This document shows positions 19,104 through 28,024 of a stretch of DNA of 64,000 nt, one piece after another. Every line of letters begins with the position of its first letter. Positions within the stretch are counted from its first letter, which is position 1. The translations under genes were made by a program, and so were the position numbers. This DNA comes from Bacteroidales bacterium. Its GTDB lineage: Bacteria > Bacteroidota > Bacteroidia > Bacteroidales > Paludibacteraceae. The notes under the pieces are model-generated. The model was not told where the DNA came from and did no database searches. It saw only the letters and a list, made by a program, of their open reading frames with translations. The stretch lies in assembly GCA_022784645.1 (NCBI GenBank), contig JALFZG010000062.1, positions 1 to 64,000 of the forward strand, given 5' to 3'.

Positions 19104-20159
19104 TTAGAGAATTGATTCAATACCTTCGTTTATTTTACCAAAACCGATATATCTACCTACAACTTCGCCTTGGCGATTGATTAGGAACATAGTCGGAATC
19201 GTCTGAACATTGTAAATGCGATAAACGGGATCGGCAAGGCCGTTTTGCGAACGCACTTTCACCCACGGCAATTCGCGCACTTGATCTTCCCAAATCAAGC
19301 GGTTCTGGTCTGGATACACTTGATAGATTTCAAGCCCCTTAGCATGATAGGTGTTATAGCGGTCACGCAAGGAGAAGATATAGTCGCTGAAATCGTCGAT
19401 GTCAATAGAGCAAAAGTCTAGCAGAATCACCTTCCCTCGGAGAGAAGAAAGTGCGATGGAATCAGCGTTTTCGTTAGGTAACTTGATGTCAAGAAACGCA
19501 TTTTCGTTAGCCTCAATAAAAGCGGCAACCGCCTCATTGTTGGCTCTCACTCGGTCGTCCGTAAGTTGGTTTACCACCTGACGGCAAAGCACTTTCGTGC
19601 GCTCGCAATCTGGACGCCATACCTGCCAGCTGGTAGCTACTGCTCGATAATATTTGAGATCCTCTTTGTTGGTAAGGGAGAATACCGGTTGACCATTCTT
19701 ATACTGCATCACAGCATAATAGGCTACGATAGAGAGCGGGTCAGCAAGAATCACGTCAGTAGCAAGTGCTTTATGCTCCTCCAGCGAATGGTCACGCAGC
19801 GAACGACGCAAATTCAAGATGGCTTCAGACTTGGGCGAGTCGGTGAACTCAGCATCAAGCACATTCTTCAAATCAGCCTTTACGCCAATCGTTTCTACGG
19901 AATCAACTGCCAGCAAGATGGTGCTCGCGCCAGAGCGCAAACGATACAAGTCTGGGTACTCCGGACGCTCTGCCTTAAAGCAGAACGAGCCACCTTTAGA
20001 GAGACTTGCAGAATCCAATAACTCTACATTCGTAACACCTACATGCTCCAAATACACCATCGCCTCCGGATTCCCCGTAAGCGTGCCTTCTACTTGGAAT
20101 TTCTTACTACATGCTGACAGCAGCACTGCGCTTATCAGCAGCAAATACAACTTTTTCAT
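19104..20159 (-). CDS. TlpA/DUF4369-like thioredoxin-fold lipoprotein lacking the CxxC motif
   Basis: Lipobox LSAC; GTLTGNPEAMVYLEHV; thioredoxin fold with TIPTMFLINRQGEVVGRYIG but DFCSIDIDDF at the active site. Confidence 0.8.
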   Translation of the reverse strand: MKKLYLLLISAVLLSACSKKFQVEGTLTGNPEAMVYLEHVGVTNVELLDSASLSKGGSFCFKAERPEYPDLYRLRSGASTILLAVDSVETIGVKADLKNVLDAEFTDSPKSEAILNLRRSLRDHSLEEHKALATDVILADPLSIVAYYAVMQYKNGQPVFSLTNKEDLKYYRAVATSWQVWRPDCERTKVLCRQVVNQLTDDRVRANNEAVAAFIEANENAFLDIKLPNENADSIALSSLRGKVILLDFCSIDIDDFSDYIFSLRDRYNTYHAKGLEIYQVYPDQNRLIWEDQVRELPWVKVRSQNGLADPVYRIYNVQTIPTMFLINRQGEVVGRYIGFGKINEGIESIL

Positions 20160-20228
20160 ACTTTCAATGATGAGCACACGCGGCACTCCATTTTTATTTT
20201 TATTAATGTTTCTTCGATTGTTAGAGTA

Positions 20229-20837
20229 TTATTGCGTAATAGAGAAGAGCTGCACCATCGTTTGCAGATTCTCTACAAAAATCTTTATGGATATAGCCAG
20301 CAGGATGAGTCCGAAGAACTTTCGGAGCAGGTAGATTCCAGCCTCACCGAGTACTTTCCGAATACCATTGGTAGCATAGAGCACCAAGAATACGCAAAGA
20401 ATATTCAGCGTAAGCGCAGTGAGCAGATTCACTGTAGCATACTCCGAGCGGATGGTCAGCAATGCGGTAAACACACCCGGACCTGCATACAGCGGAAAGG
20501 CAAGCGGCACGATGGAAGACATCCCTTTCGGGCCGTTGTTCTTAAAAATCTCAATATCGAGCAGCATCTCCAGCGCCATAAAAAACAGCAGAATTGAACC
20601 CGCCACAGCAAATGAAGAGATATCTACTCCAAAGAAATTCAATATAAAATCACCTGCAAAAAAGAATGCTAACATAAGCGCATACGAAATCAGCGTGATT
20701 TTCCAAGCGCTGATTTTTACCCCTTTAGCAGCGATCGTTTGCACAATGGGCACACTTCCGAGCGGGTCAATAATTGCAAAAAGCACCATAAAGGCACTAC
20801 CTATCTGAACCAAATCAAAAGACATCATTTCAATCAT
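20229..20837 (-). CDS. MarC family membrane protein
   Basis: FAIIDPLGSVPIVQTI, PLAFPLYAGPGVFTALLTI. Confidence 0.9.
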   Translation of the reverse strand: MIEMMSFDLVQIGSAFMVLFAIIDPLGSVPIVQTIAAKGVKISAWKITLISYALMLAFFFAGDFILNFFGVDISSFAVAGSILLFFMALEMLLDIEIFKNNGPKGMSSIVPLAFPLYAGPGVFTALLTIRSEYATVNLLTALTLNILCVFLVLYATNGIRKVLGEAGIYLLRKFFGLILLAISIKIFVENLQTMVQLFSITQ

Positions 20838-20917
20838 AATATGAGTTTTGAGGTGCGCTATCGTCCATAAAATGCATTAAAATAGCGCATAAACTTGCAT
20901 AATTCAAAAAAAAGCAG

Positions 20918-20925
20918 TAATTTTG
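20918..20925 (+). promoter_or_regulatory. -7 element TAATTTTG for efp
   Basis: CTTG-N20-TAATTTTG. Confidence 0.6.
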
Positions 20926-20976
20926 CGGCCGATTTGCAAATCACATCACAACAATTATTTAAAGTATACTTTATTT

Positions 20977-21540
20977 ATGATCAACGCACAAGACGTTAAA
21001 AACGGAACCTGTTTTCGCGAAAACGGCCGTTTGTATTTTGTAATTGAGTTTCTTCACGTAAAGCCGGGAAAGGGCAACACCTTTATGCGCGTTAAGTACA
21101 AAGATGTAGTTGATGGTCGCGTATTGGAGAAGCGTTTCAACATTGGTGAGAAGCTCGAGGATGTGCGCGTAGAGCGTCGTCCGTTCCAGTACCTCTACCA
21201 GGAGGGTGAAGATTACATCTTCATGAACAACGAGACCTTTGAGCAGATTCCTATTGCTCACGACCTCATTAATGGTGTTGACTTCTTGAAGGAAGGTATG
21301 ACTGTTGACGTAGCAATCGACTCTTCTACCGATACCGTATTGATGGCAGACCTACCTACAAAGGTAGAACTGATGGTTCAGTACACCGAGCCTGGTTTGA
21401 AAGGCGATACCGCTACCAACACCTTAAAGCCTGCAACACTTGAGACCGGTGCTGAGGTGCGAGTTCCGCTCTTCATCAACGAAGGCGAGATCATCCGCAT
21501 CGATACCCGCGACGGCAGTTACTGCGAGCGCGTTAAGTAA
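20977..21540 (+). CDS. efp: Elongation factor P
   Basis: [32 protein letters not shown]; start set at internal Met. Confidence 0.95.
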   Translation: MINAQDVKNGTCFRENGRLYFVIEFLHVKPGKGNTFMRVKYKDVVDGRVLEKRFNIGEKLEDVRVERRPFQYLYQEGEDYIFMNNETFEQIPIAHDLINGVDFLKEGMTVDVAIDSSTDTVLMADLPTKVELMVQYTEPGLKGDTATNTLKPATLETGAEVRVPLFINEGEIIRIDTRDGSYCERVK

Positions 21541-21562
21541 TAATCCGGCAACTTTACTTTAT

Positions 21563-21592
21563 AATCCCCTCTCCACGGAGAGGGGATTTTTG
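21563..21592 (+). terminator. Intrinsic terminator of efp
   Basis: AATCCCCTCTCC/GGAGAGGGGATT + T-run. Confidence 0.85.
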
Positions 21593-21593
21593 T

Positions 21594-22472
21594 TTATTGC
21601 ACTTGATATCTGCGTACGGAATGAAGTTGATGCGTAATATCGCCCACCTTATATAGAGCGTTGTTTTCGCTAGAGAGGATGCCCTCTGCTGTAATCTTCT
21701 CCACTTTTACTCTACCCGAGCAGTGAATAATGGTGCCGTTTCCGATAAGAATACCAACATGGGTAATCTTGCCATCACCGTGATCGAAGAAAGCCAAATC
21801 ACATCCACGCGTAAGCTTCATATCTTCGGAGGTAAGCCCTACGTTGATTTCTCCTTTCTGCGCACCGATAATAAGTTCGCCTTGCGCAGCTTGCTCTGAA
21901 GCGTTGCGCGGAAGCGGCTTGCCCATCATAGAGAAAATGAGTTGTGAGAAGCCCGAGCAGTCCATACCAAGGACCGTTTTTCCGCCCCAAAGATACGGCA
22001 CATTGAGGAAGAAGCGGGAGAGAATCATCATCGAGTCGCGGTTGAGCGCCATCGGCTTGGAAAGCACCATCATCGGATCGATGGTGAACGGAACTCCGAA
22101 CACTTCAAAATGCGCAATATTCTGATTTTGAGAATCTACCTTATAATTACACAGGCGCGTGCCCGCGGTAAGCGGGATGGTCGTTTGATTATTTTGACTC
22201 ACAGCAAAAGCCATCGGCATGCGTACAAAAGCCGTACTCATATCCATCAAACTCTGATACGAGTCGAATTCTGAATCCGTCATGAGCGTAATCATCTTGG
22301 CATCTACATAGCCTGCCTGTCCGTCAAAATCGTTTCTAACAGCAGCCCAACGACCCTCAATTCCGATGATATCGCAAGTCTCACCAAACAATAGTTGAGT
22401 CGTCATCTCTGCCGATTCTGCGGCTTGTGCACGAACTGGCAACACACTATAAAGAACAATTCCTTTTTGCAT
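21594..22472 (-). CDS. NlpC/P60 family C40 peptidase with N-terminal SH3-like domain
   Basis: VPYLWGGKTVLGMDCSGFSQLIF and HVGILIG motifs. Confidence 0.9.
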   Translation of the reverse strand: MQKGIVLYSVLPVRAQAAESAEMTTQLLFGETCDIIGIEGRWAAVRNDFDGQAGYVDAKMITLMTDSEFDSYQSLMDMSTAFVRMPMAFAVSQNNQTTIPLTAGTRLCNYKVDSQNQNIAHFEVFGVPFTIDPMMVLSKPMALNRDSMMILSRFFLNVPYLWGGKTVLGMDCSGFSQLIFSMMGKPLPRNASEQAAQGELIIGAQKGEINVGLTSEDMKLTRGCDLAFFDHGDGKITHVGILIGNGTIIHCSGRVKVEKITAEGILSSENNALYKVGDITHQLHSVRRYQVQ

Positions 22473-22492
22473 AACTGTTAATTATCGTTTTA

Positions 22493-24496
22493 TTACCATA
22501 CTTTTACGCGGTTTTCTGGCGCGAGATACATCTTGTTTTCTGGTGTTACTCCCCAAGCCTCATACCATTCATCGATATGCGGAAGAGCTCCGTTTACTCG
22601 CCATTCACCGAGCGAATGCGGATCGCTCTTCGTCTGCGAACGCATCTGCTCTTCGCGTATGTTTTGTGCCCAAAGGTTAGCATATGCAAGGAAGAAGCGC
22701 TGCTCCGGCGTAAAACCTTCTTCGGTCTCAAGAGGGTGCTCTGCCATCACGTTGCGGAAAGCTTGGTAAGCAATCGTCAAACCACCATGGTCTGCAATAT
22801 TTTCACCAAGAGTGAGACTGCCATTAGCGTGCAAGCCTGGCAATACCTCGATTTGATCGAAGAAATCGGTCATCACTTTGGTGCGAGCATCAAAATTTTG
22901 CTTATCGGCCTCCGTCCACCAGTTGATAAGGTTTCCATCTTTATCAAACTGGCAACCCTGATCATCGAATCCATGGGTCATCTCATGACCAATAACTACG
23001 CCGATAGCGCCATAGTTGAACGCATCATCAGCTTGCATATCGAAGAACGGATATTGGAGAATTCCAGCAGGGAAGCAGATTTCGTTTGACGAAGGATTGT
23101 AATATGCATTCACCGTCTGCGGCGTCATGTACCACTGCGCTTTATCTACGGGCTTATCCAAGAAGCTGAGGCTATAAGCCTGCTCAAACTCAGCTGCGCG
23201 GAGGATATTGGCATAATAGAAATCCTGACCAAGAATATCCAAGGCCGTATAGTCACGCCATTTGTCAGGATAACCAACCTTTACGACAAACGCCTCGAGC
23301 TTCTCGTGAGCCCGCTTCTTCGTTTCTTCGCTCATCCAATCCTGCAAGTCAATGCGTTCGCCTAGGGCTTTCTGCAAATTCGCCACGAGCTGTAGCATAC
23401 GCTGCTTGTTTTCTTCCGGAAAATACTTCTCTACATACATCTGTCCAACAGCCTCTCCAAGGGTAGAATTTACGATACCTACCGCACGTTTCCAAAGCGG
23501 ACTGGGTTCCTCTTTACCAGAGAGTGTTTTGCCATAGAAATCGAAGTTTTCGTTGTATATCTCGGTAGTGAGATAAGAAGCCGAACCATCTATCACCTGC
23601 CATACGAAATATGTGCGGAGATCCTCTATTGGCTCCTCTGCTATCATCTTGGATGCTTCTTGGAGATGGGCAATCTGGCCTACAGAAATACTGTCAGTGG
23701 AGATTTTTAGTCCGGTAAAGAATGCATCCCAATTGACTTCAGGAGTGAGAGCCTTGAGGTCAGCAATCGACATCTTATTATAATTAGCCAATGGGTTACG
23801 AAGCTCCACATTGCTCTTTGCTGCTCCAGCCAAACGCGTCTCCAATCGGAGTACGGTAGCAGCCTTGGCTGATACATCGGTATAGCCGAAGAGCGCAAAC
23901 ATTTTGGCGATATGCTGCTCATACGCATTCCTGATGCGGAGTGTCTCTTCATCCTGATCAAAATAATACTCTTTCTCACCCAAGCCAAAACCACCTTGAT
24001 ACGTCTTAAGAATATTCATTGAGGAGTTCATCTCATCCGCATCAACATACATAGCCCACATGCCGCACTGCATACTGCGACCGAGGAATGCGCTGAGTTC
24101 CTCACGCTCTAAACCTTCGATTTCATCGAGGAAAGCGCGTACGGGTTCAATGCCCTGTTGATCGCGCGTAAGCGTGTCCATTGCTTGATTATAGAGGTCG
24201 GCAATCTTCTGTCTGATAGATCCCTGCTCATGTTTGTTGGCTGCTATACTGCCAATGAGTTCGTTGAGTTGCTTGCGATTTTCTTCAGCTACTACATCAA
24301 AACTACCATAGCGACTGTATTCTGCCGTAAGCGGATTGGCTTTCATCCATCCACCACATGCGTAGTGATAGAAATCATCCTGCGCCACTACGGTTGTGTC
24401 AAGGTTCTGCAGGCTGATTCCAATTGTTTGTTTTTTACTGGTGCATCCCATAATTGATAATGCCATTGATAATAATACAACGTGTTTGGTTTTCAT
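22493..24496 (-). CDS. pepO: M13 family zinc metallopeptidase (PepO/neprilysin-like)
   Basis: NAYYNPSSNEICFPAGILQ, VVIGHEMTHGFDDQG, ENIADHGG. Confidence 0.94.
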   Translation of the reverse strand: MKTKHVVLLSMALSIMGCTSKKQTIGISLQNLDTTVVAQDDFYHYACGGWMKANPLTAEYSRYGSFDVVAEENRKQLNELIGSIAANKHEQGSIRQKIADLYNQAMDTLTRDQQGIEPVRAFLDEIEGLEREELSAFLGRSMQCGMWAMYVDADEMNSSMNILKTYQGGFGLGEKEYYFDQDEETLRIRNAYEQHIAKMFALFGYTDVSAKAATVLRLETRLAGAAKSNVELRNPLANYNKMSIADLKALTPEVNWDAFFTGLKISTDSISVGQIAHLQEASKMIAEEPIEDLRTYFVWQVIDGSASYLTTEIYNENFDFYGKTLSGKEEPSPLWKRAVGIVNSTLGEAVGQMYVEKYFPEENKQRMLQLVANLQKALGERIDLQDWMSEETKKRAHEKLEAFVVKVGYPDKWRDYTALDILGQDFYYANILRAAEFEQAYSLSFLDKPVDKAQWYMTPQTVNAYYNPSSNEICFPAGILQYPFFDMQADDAFNYGAIGVVIGHEMTHGFDDQGCQFDKDGNLINWWTEADKQNFDARTKVMTDFFDQIEVLPGLHANGSLTLGENIADHGGLTIAYQAFRNVMAEHPLETEEGFTPEQRFFLAYANLWAQNIREEQMRSQTKSDPHSLGEWRVNGALPHIDEWYEAWGVTPENKMYLAPENRVKVW

Positions 24497-24521
24497 AATG
24501 AAAATATTAATAGTGCTTTGG

Positions 24522-25367
24522 TTATCTGTTCTCTAGATTATTCTGCTCGCGCATAGCGTCGTTAGCCACCACCTGAACATACCCTATCGAGCGAAAATCC
24601 GTTGCGTATCTTACTCGGATTCGGTAATACGCATCGGAGTCTTTCAATACCGCTTCATCTACCATTCCTACCATCAACCCACCAGGAAAAGCAGGTGTTA
24701 GGCCAGAAGTGATGATGGTATCGCCCACATGTACGTTGGCATGACGAGCAATATTGATGAGTTGCCCATATCGAGGGTCCACCCCATTCCAAACGAGCGG
24801 GCCATACGTTTCGTCGTTTTTAAACCGACAACTGAGTTGCATTTGATCGTTGATAAGCGGCATAACGAGAGAAAACCGCTCGGATACTGCGCAGATTAAC
24901 CCTACTACGCCATGCTGATCCACTACGCCCATATCTTCTTCGATGCCATCCCTGCGGCCTTTATTAAGCGTAAAGCAATTATGCCGTTTGCCCGACTCGA
25001 TATTGATCACCTTAGCTGGAATATAGCGCATTGCCTTATGTGCATATCGATATGGGTTGCAATCAGGATACAGGCGGGAACTGTCGTTTTCTACATAAGG
25101 TTCGAGTTGATTCTCAAGCTCCTGAATACGTGCTAATAATCGCGCATTTTCTTCGATAAGAGCGACATTTTCTGCACCCAGATGCATGTATGATGTTACA
25201 GCATCGGATGCTTTATACAGTTCACCACTTACAAGATTGGCAGAAGAAACATACGCACTGCGTGGATAGCTGCTAAACGTGAACAATAGTACAAGCGCAG
25301 CAATTTCAAGCAGCCCGAAGAGCAGGAAATTGCTGTACTTAATAATGAATTGCAGAAGGTTCCGCAT
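24522..25367 (-). CDS. mreC: Rod shape-determining protein MreC
   Basis: N-terminal TM, coiled coil, VVDQHGVVGLIC, adjacent to mreB. Confidence 0.9.
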   Translation of the reverse strand: MRNLLQFIIKYSNFLLFGLLEIAALVLLFTFSSYPRSAYVSSANLVSGELYKASDAVTSYMHLGAENVALIEENARLLARIQELENQLEPYVENDSSRLYPDCNPYRYAHKAMRYIPAKVINIESGKRHNCFTLNKGRRDGIEEDMGVVDQHGVVGLICAVSERFSLVMPLINDQMQLSCRFKNDETYGPLVWNGVDPRYGQLINIARHANVHVGDTIITSGLTPAFPGGLMVGMVDEAVLKDSDAYYRIRVRYATDFRSIGYVQVVANDAMREQNNLENR

Positions 25368-25384
25368 AGGTTACCAATGCTGCG

Positions 25385-26404
25385 TTATCGGATTAGGAAG
25401 TTGAAGTTATTGACGTTCTTCAGCGCAATGCCCGTGCCGCGCGCAACGCAATGCAATGGATCTTCAGCAACGTGGAACTGAATCTGAATCTTGTCAGTAA
25501 GTCGCTTAGCCAATCCGTGGAGTAACGCACCACCACCCGCAAGGAAGATACCTTTCTTTACGATATCTGCATAGAGCTCCGGTGGCGTCTGCTCAAGTGC
25601 TTGAAGTACAGCATTCTCGATTTTGGCTACCGACTTCTCAAGGCAATGCGCAATTTCTTGATAACTTACGGGCACAGTCATCGGAAGCGCCGTTACCTTA
25701 TTCGGACCTACTACAACGAAATCTTCAGGCGGATTATCAAGTTCCGGAAGTGCTGAACCTACCTGCATCTTGATGCGTTCGGCCGTAGGCTCATCAATAC
25801 GCAGGTTATGCATGCGGCCCATAAATTCAATGATATCTGCGTTGAAATCATCACCTGCAATCTTGATGGACTTATTCGAAACGATACCACCGAGGGAGAT
25901 TACGGCAATCTCCGTAGTACCACCGCCGATATCTACCACCATGCAGCCTTCAGCTGCTTCTACGTCGATTCCCATACCAATAGCAGCAGCCATCGGCTCG
26001 AAAATCATATATACATCCCTACCACCAGCGTGCTCCGACGAGTCACGAACGGCACGAATCTCTACTTCCGTAGAAGATGAAGGAATGCCCACCACCATAC
26101 GGAGCTGAGGGCTGAACAGTTTGCTCTGACGAGGAATAAGCTTAATCATACCGCGAATCATCATCTCGCAGGCATAGAAGTCGGCAATCACACCATCCTT
26201 AAGCGGACGCACTGTGCGAACCATGTTTCCACCACGGCCAATCATCTGCTGTGCCTTTCGGCCTACAGCTACCATCTTGTTGTCAGCCATACTGATGGCT
26301 ACAACCGACGGCTCATCTACCACTATCTTGTCGTTGCACGTAATGATGGTGTTAGCTGTACCGAGGTCAATGGCAATTTCTTGAGTAAAAGAGAATAAAC
26401 CCAT
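25385..26404 (-). CDS. mreB: Rod shape-determining protein MreB
   Basis: IAIDLGTANTIITCNDKIVVDEPSVVA, MVVDIGGGTTEIAVISLGG. Confidence 0.97.
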   Translation of the reverse strand: MGLFSFTQEIAIDLGTANTIITCNDKIVVDEPSVVAISMADNKMVAVGRKAQQMIGRGGNMVRTVRPLKDGVIADFYACEMMIRGMIKLIPRQSKLFSPQLRMVVGIPSSSTEVEIRAVRDSSEHAGGRDVYMIFEPMAAAIGMGIDVEAAEGCMVVDIGGGTTEIAVISLGGIVSNKSIKIAGDDFNADIIEFMGRMHNLRIDEPTAERIKMQVGSALPELDNPPEDFVVVGPNKVTALPMTVPVSYQEIAHCLEKSVAKIENAVLQALEQTPPELYADIVKKGIFLAGGGALLHGLAKRLTDKIQIQFHVAEDPLHCVARGTGIALKNVNNFNFLIR

Positions 26405-26502
26405 GCTACAGTTTAGTTAATTTATATTGTACAATATTAATAGTTGTCTTTCTTAAAAAGGTAAATTGCCTAAGGAAAAATGCAAACTTACCAATTTGGG
26501 TG

Positions 26503-26510
26503 CAAAGGTA
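26503..26510 (-). promoter_or_regulatory. -7 element TACCTTTG upstream of mreBC
   Basis: CAAAGGTA on plus strand. Confidence 0.55.
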
Positions 26511-26870
26511 CGAAAAAAAAATGGATTACGCAAACAGTCAGGATTATTTTTTTCAAAAAATAACTTTTGGTCATTTTCGCAGGCTTGGAAAGACATGCAG
26601 ATAATGTCACACAAATACGGCTACAGAATAGATAAAATCGTCTAAAATCCTCGATTTCATCGGTATCATTAAAGATGCATGATAAGAAATAGCTACGTAA
26701 TAGATATATATGCAGCATCGAATCAGCAAAAAAAGGCGCAAGCAGCAATATGGTATAGCAGAAGAACGGCATTGACGCCTGCTATTTTTGTCAAAACTCA
26801 ATAAAAGTGTACGAATTATTAACTATTATAACAATAAACGTAAAAAAACGCTTTTTTTTTGCACAAATAT

Positions 26871-26901
26871 TTTGGTATATCAAAAAAAAGCAGTACCTTT
26901 G
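26871..26901 (+). promoter_or_regulatory. Canonical promoter TTTG-N19-TACCTTTG
   Basis: Exact match to Bacteroidetes consensus; starts the small RNA candidate at ~26907. Confidence 0.8.
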
Positions 26902-26906
26902 CATCG

Positions 26907-26978
26907 TCCTAATAAAGGACTGAATTAATAGTGTTAGTAGTAAGGAATATCCGTCGAGATGACGGGTATTCTTTTTTT
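26907..26978 (+). ncRNA. Candidate ~72-nt small RNA / leader (GTCCT-AATAA-AGGAC hairpin, linker, strong terminator)
   Basis: Promoter directly upstream, 11-bp terminator stem 26945-26971 with GAGAT loop plus T7; no ORF. Confidence 0.7.
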
Positions 26979-27056
26979 CATTCGATTCAAAATTGAAATA
27001 ACCTCTTTTTTCATGATATATCCCTCATTTTCACTATACAAACAATCAATCATCTT

Positions 27057-27998
27057 ATGAAAATCGGAATCTGCATTGGTTTGCGCCAAGAGCTTCTTCG
27101 CGGTGATATGGATTTAATAATGCAAGCCAAGAAGCAATGCGACTGCTGCATTGTAGCGTCTGAGCAAGAGCAGTTGCATCACCTGAAGAAACTACTCGGA
27201 TATGACCCTATTATACGATTCGTGTCGATAGCAGAGAATGCCAATTCTCTAACGGCTGCTTCCATTGCATTCATTGAGCAGACCGCCAAACAAATTTCAG
27301 AAGAGGCTACTTTAGTGTGGTACATACGGCCAGAATGGGTAAGTCTGCTGGAAGGAAAAACGGTGATTATCGGTGGTGAGGATATGACTCCGTTTAATAG
27401 AGTAGCGGAAAAACGAAGTTGTTGTCACCGCATATTGATTACGGGTTGGGCATCAGAAGGCAAAACAACGCTTGCCCGCGATCTTGCTACCTATTTCCAA
27501 ATTCCATATATTCCAGAAGCCGCACGCGTATATATGGAGGAACATAGGTTGAAAGACGAAGAACTTACCGAAGAAGATTTTTTGGCGTTTATCCGGTTGC
27601 AAAACGAGTTGACCGATGCCACTCACGATAGCGTAATAATATCAGATACCGATAATATCACAACCTTAGCCTATACTATTTCATATGCTAGCGACCCTAG
27701 CGTAAGGGCTATTTCTGCCGATTCAATCGAAAAAATCAAACGAGAAATGCAGATATATGATTGGAAGAAAATCTATGTACTGCCACCCAAGAATACGTAT
27801 GTGAATGATGGCTTGCGGTATATGAAGCAAGCCGATTTGGAGGTGCGTAACAAAAATTTCAACTTGCTGATTCAACTGATAGAGTCGTATGGATTCCGAG
27901 ATAAAATTACCTACCTAAGAGGTGATTTTTGGGAAAACTTCGTAAGTGTAAAGCAGGATATTCTGCAGCATTTGAGCAACAACGAAGCAAACTATTAA
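27057..27998 (+). CDS. NadR-like AAA ATPase / ribosylnicotinamide kinase-type protein with degenerate N-terminal nucleotidyltransferase domain
   Basis: ITGWASEGKTTLARDLATYFQIPYIPEAARVYMEEH P-loop kinase region; N-term MKIGICIGLRQELLRGDMDLIMQAKKQCD. Confidence 0.75.
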   Translation: MKIGICIGLRQELLRGDMDLIMQAKKQCDCCIVASEQEQLHHLKKLLGYDPIIRFVSIAENANSLTAASIAFIEQTAKQISEEATLVWYIRPEWVSLLEGKTVIIGGEDMTPFNRVAEKRSCCHRILITGWASEGKTTLARDLATYFQIPYIPEAARVYMEEHRLKDEELTEEDFLAFIRLQNELTDATHDSVIISDTDNITTLAYTISYASDPSVRAISADSIEKIKREMQIYDWKKIYVLPPKNTYVNDGLRYMKQADLEVRNKNFNLLIQLIESYGFRDKITYLRGDFWENFVSVKQDILQHLSNNEANY

Positions 27999-28024
27999 CT
28001 AATGCGAAATGCATGTTGCTTAGA

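Noticed and set aside
26488-26772. 94-aa minus ORF upstream of mreB
   Set aside because: Overlaps the mreB promoter region, Cys/Phe-rich, no ribosome-binding site
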